Source: an uncultured Bacteroidales bacterium
GTDB lineage: Bacteria; Bacteroidota; Bacteroidia; Bacteroidales; F082
Reading direction: 5' to 3'
DNA length: 19,073 nucleotides
NCBI GenBank assembly: GCA_937926515.1
Contig: CALAZZ010000098.1
Coordinates: forward strand, 1 to 19,073
The position numbers and the translations under genes were made by a program. Below, piece by piece: positions 12,041 to 18,028 of this stretch (positions are counted from its first letter, which is position 1; every line of letters starts with the position of its first letter). Under the pieces are notes generated by a model. That model searched no databases and was not told the DNA's origin. It was given only the letters and a program-made list of their open reading frames with translations.

Positions 12041-13275
12041 TATGTTTCTTCATTTTCAGGTACCTGTGCAATTTCCTGGTTCCATTGGCCAAAACGCACC
12101 GCCGGATCATCTTCGATCTCTACTGAATCGTCAATCATATTGGGCAGTGTTTCGCGAAGGTGCCTTTGCCATGCCACAGGGTTTGCATACCTGAATGTGA
12201 ATTGAAAAGAGTTGATCTTATTCTGGACACTATCAGCCTTTACCTCCGTAATGGTGATACGTTCAGGAGTAGGCCCATTGAGCAGCATCCTGTAATGGTA
12301 GCGCATGGCTGATGTATAGAACTCGCGGAGCCAAAGGCGTTGTTCTTCGGTATCGAAATAGCCGGTATGTTTTTCGTAAAGGCGGTTAAAAATGGTTTCA
12401 AACTCAACCAGGCGGTTGTCGGTATCGAGATAGGCTTTTGGTTCGTGGTTTTCTTTTTCGGCCATATTGCCGGTAAAGCGTATGGTTTCAATACCTCCCA
12501 GGCTGTTTTCGTACAGGAATACATCATCAAATTCGTCAATGGTATGTTCCAGTAAAAACCGTTGTTCATTAGAAACAACATCACTTCCTACCTTATAATA
12601 CACATCGAACGCATAAATACGGCGCTGGCTGTTGTTTACAATACTCACTATTTTATCAAAACCAATATTGAAGGTTACGAGCCGGTTGGTGGAAGCGCTG
12701 GCATAAAGCTGCACTTCCACCTGTTCTGGAAATCCCCAGGTTTGGCTAAATTCCTGCCATTGCTGGTAGTAGTACGTCATGTATAGCCCCCCGGCATGTG
12801 AGGGGCCGACGAAATAGTTGATATAGTTAGGCTCGTAATACTTCACATTGCGGACAGATGGCATCCATGTGAGCAGGTTTTTTTCAAAATGATCGAGGTA
12901 ATCATGGGTCTCGTAATCGGCTTCGGGGATTAGAAGTCCTCCCTTAATGACATAAAAAAAACGTTCAAACCCTCCAAACTGTAATCGTATTTCGGTATAT
13001 GCGGTATCTTGATGAAAGTTGTCGGAAGATGGGATTTGTGTTTTTAAATAACTATTGATAGCTGATCGTATTTTTACCGAGGCTGCTCCTACAGCATTTG
13101 GATAGATTATTTCGTCGAGGATTACGGCGCCTACTGCGGCTCCGGTCCACACGTTCACTTTAAAAATCATTCCATCATCGGGGTCGATGCCGGTGAAATG
13201 CAGGTGTGGGAGGTTGCCGGCAAAATAGTATTTGTGGTTGGCGGTGCCTATTGCGGTGGTGAGTGATGCGGACAT
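12040..13275 (-). CDS. virion/late protein of unknown function, 411 aa
   Basis: Starts at ATG 13275 (MSASLTTAIGTANHKYYFAG). The sequence is rich in strands with aromatic residues (YYFAGNLPHLHF, IRLQFGGFERFFYVIKGG, MTYYYQQWQEF), then has an acidic-rich helical part (about 210-330) and a C-terminal segment ITITEVKADSVQNKINSFQFTFRYANP, before an acidic tail (DDSVEIEDDP, NEET). No TM segment and no collagen or glycine repeats. It is the first gene of the lysis-containing block and precedes it in transcription, so a tail, baseplate or adsorption role is plausible. I do not recognise the family and claim no function beyond late-gene position. Confidence 0.7.
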   Translation of the reverse strand: MSASLTTAIGTANHKYYFAGNLPHLHFTGIDPDDGMIFKVNVWTGAAVGAVILDEIIYPNAVGAASVKIRSAINSYLKTQIPSSDNFHQDTAYTEIRLQFGGFERFFYVIKGGLLIPEADYETHDYLDHFEKNLLTWMPSVRNVKYYEPNYINYFVGPSHAGGLYMTYYYQQWQEFSQTWGFPEQVEVQLYASASTNRLVTFNIGFDKIVSIVNNSQRRIYAFDVYYKVGSDVVSNEQRFLLEHTIDEFDDVFLYENSLGGIETIRFTGNMAEKENHEPKAYLDTDNRLVEFETIFNRLYEKHTGYFDTEEQRLWLREFYTSAMRYHYRMLLNGPTPERITITEVKADSVQNKINSFQFTFRYANPVAWQRHLRETLPNMIDDSVEIEDDPAVRFGQWNQEIAQVPENEET

Positions 13276-13278
13276 TTT

Positions 13279-13350
13279 TGAATTTAGAAGTTAGAATTTA
13301 GAAGTTAGAAGTTAGCCCTTCGACAAGCTCAGGGACCTAAGTTAGAAGTT
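13279..13350. repeat. 7-bp tandem repeats with a CCCTTCGACAAGCTCAGGG unit
   Basis: After the 411-aa gene start the sequence runs through AGAATTT/AGAAGTT units at 7-bp spacing, then a 19-bp motif CCCTTCGACAAGCTCAGGG (13316-13334) and ACCTAAGTTAG. Together with the next cluster it makes the roughly 280-nt gap between 13276 and 13558 almost entirely repeat. The 19-bp motif resembles a sequence I recognise as recurring in many bacterial intergenic regions. Confidence 0.7.
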
Positions 13351-13372
13351 TATTTTATCATATTTTATGTAG

Positions 13373-13414
13373 TTAAAAAACAATGCTGATGTATAGGCAA
13401 AACAAGGCAAACAT
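13373..13414 (-). pseudogene. decayed partial copy of the 32-aa membrane peptide gene
   Basis: On the minus strand ATG 13414 reads MFALFCLYISIVF then TAA (13 aa). Its bases GTTTTGCCTAT-CATC-G-ATTG match the middle of the peptide gene at 13559-13657 (FCLCIGIALF) with only a few changes. The copy is cut off at both ends by repeat clusters, so it looks like a truncated duplicate. Confidence 0.35.
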
Positions 13415-13447
13415 AGTGAAGGGGGTGGGGGTGGGAAAGGACAGATT

Positions 13448-13545
13448 TTGGAAGTTACCCTTCGGCAAGCTCAGGGACCTAAGTTAGATTTTAGAATTTA
13501 GCCCTTCGGCAAGCTCAGGGACCTAAGTTAGAAGGTAGAATTTTG
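13448..13545. repeat. two more 19-bp motif copies with 7-bp units
   Basis: Copies of CCCTTCGGCAAGCTCAGGG lie at 13458-13476 and 13502-13520, each followed by ACCTAAGTTAG and 7-bp AGAATTT-like units. They differ from the copy at 13316 only at one internal base (A to G). They separate the decayed and intact copies of the small membrane peptide gene. Confidence 0.7.
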
Positions 13546-13558
13546 AAGTCAGGATTTG

Positions 13559-13657
13559 TTAATTGCTGTTTTTCCGGAGATGTTGTATATAGAGGAATAA
13601 TGCAATACCGATGCATAGGCAAAACCATGTGGCGCCTATTATTAAAACTGTGCCCAT
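13559..13657 (-). CDS. 32-aa single-pass membrane microprotein
   Basis: ATG 13657 opens MGTVLIIGATWFCLCIGIAL, then FLYIQHLRKNSN and TAA at 13559. Residues 3-25 are a continuous hydrophobic helix followed by a short basic tail, the normal inside-positive form of a small inner-membrane peptide. It begins 11 nt after the stop of the HhH gene, so the two are probably a coupled pair. A truncated relative lies 150 nt further on. Function unknown; candidates include a small regulator of the lysis or entry machinery. Confidence 0.6.
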   Translation of the reverse strand: MGTVLIIGATWFCLCIGIALFLYIQHLRKNSN

Positions 13658-13667
13658 GTTGGTTAGT

Positions 13668-13856
13668 TTACTGTGTGGTGATCAAATCCTGGGCAATGAT
13701 GTCGTTCATGCGTTTTTTGCCCAGGCCGAGTACGTTTGATATTTCATAAATATCGCGGAAGGGGCGACGCCTGATAATTTTCTCAGCCCTTACAGGGCCG
13801 ATGTGGATGATGCGCTGCAATTCGGTTGCGGAGGCGCGGTTGATGTTGATTTTCAT
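13668..13856 (-). CDS. ComEA-like helix-hairpin-helix DNA-binding protein
   Basis: A 62-aa protein that is nothing but one HhH unit pair. ININRASATELQRIIHIGPVRAEKIIRRRP matches the ComEA-type opening (NINxASxxELxxxxGIGPxxAxxII) and ISNVLGLGKKRMNDII is the second hairpin (LxxVxGxGxKxxxxI). HhH motifs bind the DNA backbone without sequence specificity. No signal peptide or TM is attached, unlike bacterial ComEA, so it would be cytoplasmic or fused in function with the TM peptide encoded just downstream. Finding it between the virion/lysis genes and the GH16 gene is unusual; a role in DNA ejection or DNA protection is only inference. Confidence 0.8.
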   Translation of the reverse strand: MKININRASATELQRIIHIGPVRAEKIIRRRPFRDIYEISNVLGLGKKRMNDIIAQDLITTQ

Positions 13857-13861
13857 GGTAA

Positions 13862-13955
13862 GTAGAAGTTAGAAGTTAGCCCTTCGGCAAGCTCAGGGAC
13901 CAAAGTTAGATTTTAGAATTTAGAAGTTAGAAATTAGAAGTTTGAATTTGGGAGT
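13862..13955. repeat. repeat cluster with fourth 19-bp motif copy
   Basis: Runs of AGAAGTT/AGAATTT-like 7-bp units surround CCCTTCGGCAAGCTCAGGG at 13880-13898, which is followed by ACCAAAGTTAG instead of ACCTAAGTTAG. The right end of the cluster runs into the last codons of the GH16 gene (13934-13955), so the repeat forms its C-terminal codons (FKLPNSNF). Confidence 0.7.
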
Positions 13956-14770
13956 TTGAATTTTATTGGTTGCGAGTTTTCATTGCGGGTTTGTTTTAGT
14001 TGGGGTTTAATATGATCAGGGTGTTGGAAAACTTTTACGTGGTCGAAGAGGGTTACGCTCTCTTCGGTGGGGAGTTGTACTGCGCTGTTGAGTACGCGGC
14101 GCATGGGTTCGTTCATGGCGGCGAGCACATGGCGGCGGGTTTCGCGGCGCACCAGGTAGCCATTATACCACCATTCAATTTTATCGGGTAGCCACAGGGT
14201 GGCGTATTTTACCCACTCGCCACGTAAGCCTTTTGGTATGGGGTGGTCCTTAGCGCGTATTACACGTTTTTTGCCGTTGTGCATAAAATGCACATTACTC
14301 TGAAACTTGCGCAGCTTCCGGTACTCATCGCTTCGGGAATATCCTTCTACCGTGTCAATTTCAGGTGGCCAGTTGGTTTCGCCGGTGAGCCAGTCGGCGG
14401 GCCATTGGCCGCGTTTTAGCGGCATTTTTATCATACTCTCGAAATAGCCATACTGCCAGGCAGCTTTGCTTTGCACCAGTCCAATAGCCCAATCAACCAG
14501 CATACCATTAAAGTTGCGTGGTTTATTTACCACACTGCAAGCAAACTGGGTGTTGGTGATCTGCACACAGGCCGGATCGAACCACTGCACGGCATAATCG
14601 GGATGGTAGGGCCTGTCGTCGGGTGCCCACTCGAAACCTTTGTAGGTGTTGGTGGCATCGAGGTATTCAACCAGGGGCCAGCCTTTAATATCAGGCCCGG
14701 GGCCTGGTCTGGTGATGTGGTGCCAGCGGCGCCAGAGTGATTTTATGTATAAACATAAGTTGATCATCAT
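13934..14770 (-). CDS. GH16-family glycoside hydrolase
   Basis: A 278-aa protein (ATG 14770; a TTG at 14782 is less likely). GH16 signatures are clear: YGYFESMIKMPLKRGQWPADW, split by the catalytic region, matches the YGYFEARIKLPxGKGxWPAFW strand. WPPEIDTVEGY carries E137, D139 and E142 in the ExDxxE catalytic arrangement (nucleophile, helper and acid/base), and PDKIEWWYNGYLV matches the IxFYxDGxxV strand. GH16 enzymes cleave beta-1,3/1,4-glucans or marine galactans. The N-terminal segment (CLYIKSLWRRW) is only weakly hydrophobic and I see no clear signal peptide. It lies immediately after the propeller gene in the adhesion module, so a virion depolymerase clearing host exopolysaccharide is likely; the substrate is unknown. 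Confidence 0.88.
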   Translation of the reverse strand: MMINLCLYIKSLWRRWHHITRPGPGPDIKGWPLVEYLDATNTYKGFEWAPDDRPYHPDYAVQWFDPACVQITNTQFACSVVNKPRNFNGMLVDWAIGLVQSKAAWQYGYFESMIKMPLKRGQWPADWLTGETNWPPEIDTVEGYSRSDEYRKLRKFQSNVHFMHNGKKRVIRAKDHPIPKGLRGEWVKYATLWLPDKIEWWYNGYLVRRETRRHVLAAMNEPMRRVLNSAVQLPTEESVTLFDHVKVFQHPDHIKPQLKQTRNENSQPIKFKLPNSNF

Positions 14771-14778
14771 AGGCAAAA

Positions 14779-16053
14779 TCAATTAACTTTATTAAAATAC
14801 CTGTTATATAATGAATTATAAAACTTTATATCTCCACTATCTAATATTATATCAATATTAGTTTCACCTACGTTTTCAACTACCAAAGGTCCGACTACTT
14901 GAAAGGGAGAATTCTCATTTTTTGCCCCTGCATAATGGGCGCCATATATTTTCATATCACTATTTAATATACAACCTCGCCACATTAAATTGGAATGGTG
15001 GTTAAAGGCTAATGTGATAGGAAAGAAAAGTATATTATTATTATCTGGGTCAATCTCCAAAACCAGGTAATTGCTGCCTGGAAATGATTTATCATTAGGC
15101 ATGAAATATAATTTACCATTTGGAGCAAGTTGAGCACCGTCCCATTGATGTGAATGAATTAAACCTTGACTTGGTATATAAGTTTCAGTAAATTTAGTAT
15201 TATTTATCACACCAAACTCATCCCTAAAATAATCATACCAAAGGATATGTCTTCGACCAGCACCACCAGATAAATCTTCATTAGAATCTACACTCGACAC
15301 ATATTGGACGGGAGCATAAAAGACTTTACCATTAAACCCCATGACAGATGTCATTGAAGGGATATTAGCAAATTGATTATATTCATAAACCTTAACTGAT
15401 GTAGCGATATAGGTATCTACATCTAAAAATATAGCCCTGTTACCACTCGTCATTATCAACACCTTGTTATTAAGCAATAATATTGGTGGATATGCCTGTA
15501 TACCACTGTTACCTCCTGTCGTAACACTTATTTCTTGATATGATGCAGTTTCTAATGCGCAGTCCAACGTCAGTACATGAAGGGTGCCAGGACTCACCTT
15601 CACCCAAATTATAGTGTATTTATGGGTTAGTATTCCATTTATACCATTAATATCTCCGCTCGATGAAGGATTGGTGATATAAGTTGGGGAAGCATATTCT
15701 ATATTACCGGATGATCCTGGGTCTATTCTAACGATAGAACTGCCATCAGAGGTACAGAAGTATAAATAGCCATTACCAGGGCAATAGACAGGTTTAGTAA
15801 TTCTTAAAGGAGTAAATGCATTACTATAGTTTAAACTTCCTGAATCCGATATTTTTAATACTCCTCTCGGAGGAGTTATCATCCTAAACCAATGAAACGC
15901 ATATTTTGTACCAGATGAGAGGTGTTTGAATAGGCTTCCGAATTGGTTGTTGATCGTATGGTCAGATGCATTATATAAAACGGATATTTCAGGGTCTTCC
16001 GGTATTGGCACCACTCCACCTTGACCAAATGTATATAATAAATTAGGACACAT
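14779..16053 (-). CDS. beta-propeller-like tail adhesion protein
   Basis: A 424-aa protein from ATG 16053. After a short N-terminus it is made of repeated strand-turn units: GYLYFCTSDGSSIVRIDPG, YTIIWVKVSPGTLHVLTLD, NNKVLIMTSGNRAIFLDVD, NGKVFYAPVQ, NGKLYFMPNDKS and DMKIYGAHYAGAKN. The recurring NGKxxxxP and xxFxDxD pattern is that of a kelch/WD-like propeller with about six or seven blades. Propeller domains serve as receptor- or glycan-binding tips in phage fibres. It is 2 nt from the next virion gene and ends in TGA just before the GH16 start, so the adhesin and hydrolase are co-produced. Family not assigned; the propeller fold is inferred from pattern. Confidence 0.65.
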   Translation of the reverse strand: MCPNLLYTFGQGGVVPIPEDPEISVLYNASDHTINNQFGSLFKHLSSGTKYAFHWFRMITPPRGVLKISDSGSLNYSNAFTPLRITKPVYCPGNGYLYFCTSDGSSIVRIDPGSSGNIEYASPTYITNPSSSGDINGINGILTHKYTIIWVKVSPGTLHVLTLDCALETASYQEISVTTGGNSGIQAYPPILLLNNKVLIMTSGNRAIFLDVDTYIATSVKVYEYNQFANIPSMTSVMGFNGKVFYAPVQYVSSVDSNEDLSGGAGRRHILWYDYFRDEFGVINNTKFTETYIPSQGLIHSHQWDGAQLAPNGKLYFMPNDKSFPGSNYLVLEIDPDNNNILFFPITLAFNHHSNLMWRGCILNSDMKIYGAHYAGAKNENSPFQVVGPLVVENVGETNIDIILDSGDIKFYNSLYNRYFNKVN

Positions 16054-16055
16054 AG

Positions 16056-16505
16056 TTAACTTAGTCTTTTAATAGTTAATTTTCCTGAAATCATAGTAGG
16101 TACATCTCCCCTATAAACACCTTTTGTACCTAAAGTTAAGCGTGAATCATATCCTATATTTGTCACTATATTTGGAGTAGAAGCATAATATATATGTCCT
16201 CCTGGTGGAACCGAAGTAATATAAATATCATCAAGTCCACCAACTACAGTATTTCCCATATAAATTGCTAATTCATCTACTATACCTTGATTAATTAAAA
16301 ATAATCCTGATATTATTTCATAGGAAAAACTTTTACCTAAATCTAAGATATATTCCTGAGACTCATCTCCTTGAAAATCATTAAATAGAAAACTAATAAA
16401 ATGTATGTTACTAGCAGGAATCCACATCTTACCAGTCCATATCATCATATCACCTTTTGATAAATCTTCAGGACAATAAGGCAAATAATATTTAGTTTTC
16501 TCCAT
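16056..16505 (-). CDS. small virion protein of the fibre module, 149 aa
   Basis: Starts at ATG 16505, overlapping the fibre gene stop by 1 nt, and ends 2 nt before the propeller gene. It begins KYYLPYCPEDLSKGDMMIWTGKMWIP, a phrase typical of small phage proteins that coat or attach a fibre (KGDxxxxxGxxW). Alternating strands follow (EYILDLGKSFSYEIISG, GLDDIYITSVPPGGHIYYA, DVPTMISGKLTIKRL), consistent with a beta-sandwich or jelly roll. No TM or repeats. Probably a fibre accessory or connector; no named family. Confidence 0.6.
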   Translation of the reverse strand: MEKTKYYLPYCPEDLSKGDMMIWTGKMWIPASNIHFISFLFNDFQGDESQEYILDLGKSFSYEIISGLFLINQGIVDELAIYMGNTVVGGLDDIYITSVPPGGHIYYASTPNIVTNIGYDSRLTLGTKGVYRGDVPTMISGKLTIKRLS

Positions 16506-17671
16506 TAGTTTTGATATCTATATTTTAATATTACTATACCTGAACCTCCGGCAGCTCCATTAGCACTTGTTGATTGCCTTCCTCCTCCTCCTCCATTTCC
16601 TCTATTATTAGTACCTGCGGTCGCACTATAACTATATCTACTACCTCTTCCCCCAACAGCATATGTTACAGGAGAGCCACTTATAGAATTACTTTTACCT
16701 GAACCTCCTGATGCACCTGTTGTACCATTTATAGCATCTGATCCAGCTGAGTTTGCTCCACCACCTCCTCCCCCACCTCTTGCAGAAGCTGTATCGCTAA
16801 CATTACCTCTTCCTCCATCATGTCCCTGTCCTTCTACACCATCTCCTCCTAGAACATGCTGGTTGTCTAGATGATTTCCTCCTCCTCCTCCTCCACTTCC
16901 ACCATCTTCTGCATTAGTTCCAAAATTTATCCGAACTCCTGCTCCACCGCCTTTTGCAACTAATGAAAAAATAGAACTATCCCCTCCTTTATTCCCCGTT
17001 CCATTTAGATTTGTCGCTTCTGCTCCGCCATTTCCTATAATTACAGAATATTCCTCAATAGTTAATTCTTCATAGGTACCTTCTAACATTCCTCCTGCTC
17101 CACCGCCTCCACCTCCAGAACCAGAAGAACCAGAAGAATATGATCTAGCTCCACTACCTCCTCCTGCAACAATTAGATACTCAATCTCATTTTTTAAACT
17201 GGTAGTAGCAAGCTGGGTTACATTAAATACACCATTGTTTAAAAAAGTATGAATCTTAAAATCTCCAGAGGTAGTTATAGTTCCTCCTGTTGCAATAATA
17301 TAATTCTCATAAACTATAACATTAAATGTTATTTCTATAGGAACATCATCTATCCAACTAGGTAATATATAATTAGCTTTAAATTGATATTCTCCTGTTG
17401 TTTCAGGATCATATGTGTCTATTTCTTCTATAGTAGTAATTTCTATTTCGGTAGAGCCTCCAGTATTTAGATGTAATACAAAATTAGTAGGAAAGATTAT
17501 ATCTTCCAATGAAGTGTTTAATTCAACATTAATATCATCAAGTGTGTAACCTATTATGGTAAAAGGAGTAAAAGTTGAATTATCTCCCATTTTACCAACT
17601 CTAGAGGTAGTAGTTGATAAAGCATTTTTAATAGGAGTATTCCATCTTGCAAATTTAGTTTCAGTACTCAT
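16505..17671 (-). CDS. glycine-rich tail fibre protein
   Basis: A 388-aa protein. Residues about 30-120 look like an immunoglobulin-type N-terminal domain (FTIIGYTLDDINVELNTSLED, EFKANYILPSWIDDVPIEITF-like strands). A short strand pair follows (YIIATGGTITTSGDFKIHTF) and then the linker EYLIVAGGGSGA. From about 170 to the end it is Gly-rich, with GGGGGGAGG, GGGSGGGGGGN and GGGGGGGAN stretches separated by Asn/Ser/Ala, ending GIVILKY. This looks like a polyglycine-helix bundle, as in T4-type gp38 adhesins, where the loops bind host receptors. It follows the 119-aa gene with a 4-nt overlap. Very AT-rich at third positions. Start ATG 17671. Confidence 0.85.
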   Translation of the reverse strand: MSTETKFARWNTPIKNALSTTTSRVGKMGDNSTFTPFTIIGYTLDDINVELNTSLEDIIFPTNFVLHLNTGGSTEIEITTIEEIDTYDPETTGEYQFKANYILPSWIDDVPIEITFNVIVYENYIIATGGTITTSGDFKIHTFLNNGVFNVTQLATTSLKNEIEYLIVAGGGSGARSYSSGSSGSGGGGGGAGGMLEGTYEELTIEEYSVIIGNGGAEATNLNGTGNKGGDSSIFSLVAKGGGAGVRINFGTNAEDGGSGGGGGGNHLDNQHVLGGDGVEGQGHDGGRGNVSDTASARGGGGGGGANSAGSDAINGTTGASGGSGKSNSISGSPVTYAVGGRGSRYSYSATAGTNNRGNGGGGGRQSTSANGAAGGSGIVILKYRYQN

Positions 17672-18027
17672 GTGTTATATCTTGTTGAATCTCTTAATGT
17701 AATTATTCCAGTAGCAATAGGTCTATTAGGATTGGGACTATCTCCTGTAAAAGTTCCCCAAACTTCATGCCAATATTCTCCAGCAGCAGGACCTGTAGTA
17801 TAATCTAAGTCAGCATTTAATAGTTTTATAGTTACTTGTCTATTAATAGAATCTATAACTATTTGTGAAGCTGCGCTTGTTTTAGTTATCACAATAGAAC
17901 TACCTGGAGTGCTACTTGAACCCATTACCCAAGTAAAAGTATAATCTTCTAAATTAGGGAGATCATCTACAAAGAAAACTAAATTATAATTAGCTCCTTT
18001 ATATAATAAAAAGTTTTGATTTTCCAT
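17668..18027 (-). CDS. small Ig-like fibre-module protein, 119 aa
   Basis: Starts at ATG 18027 and overlaps the glycine-rich fibre by 4 nt (ATGA). Strands such as FLLYKGANYNLVFFVDD, YTFTWVMGSS, SIVITKTSAASQIVID, RQVTIKLLNADLDYTTGP, GEYWHEVWGTF and IATGIITLRDST suggest a single beta-sandwich. The phrase LLNADLDYTTGPAAGEYWHEVW resembles the small N-terminal or adapter domains of phage baseplate/fibre proteins (BppU-like). Role as an adapter or chaperone for the fibre is inferred from location. No catalytic motif. Confidence 0.6.
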   Translation of the reverse strand: MENQNFLLYKGANYNLVFFVDDLPNLEDYTFTWVMGSSSTPGSSIVITKTSAASQIVIDSINRQVTIKLLNADLDYTTGPAAGEYWHEVWGTFTGDSPNPNRPIATGIITLRDSTRYNT

Positions 18028-18028
18028 A

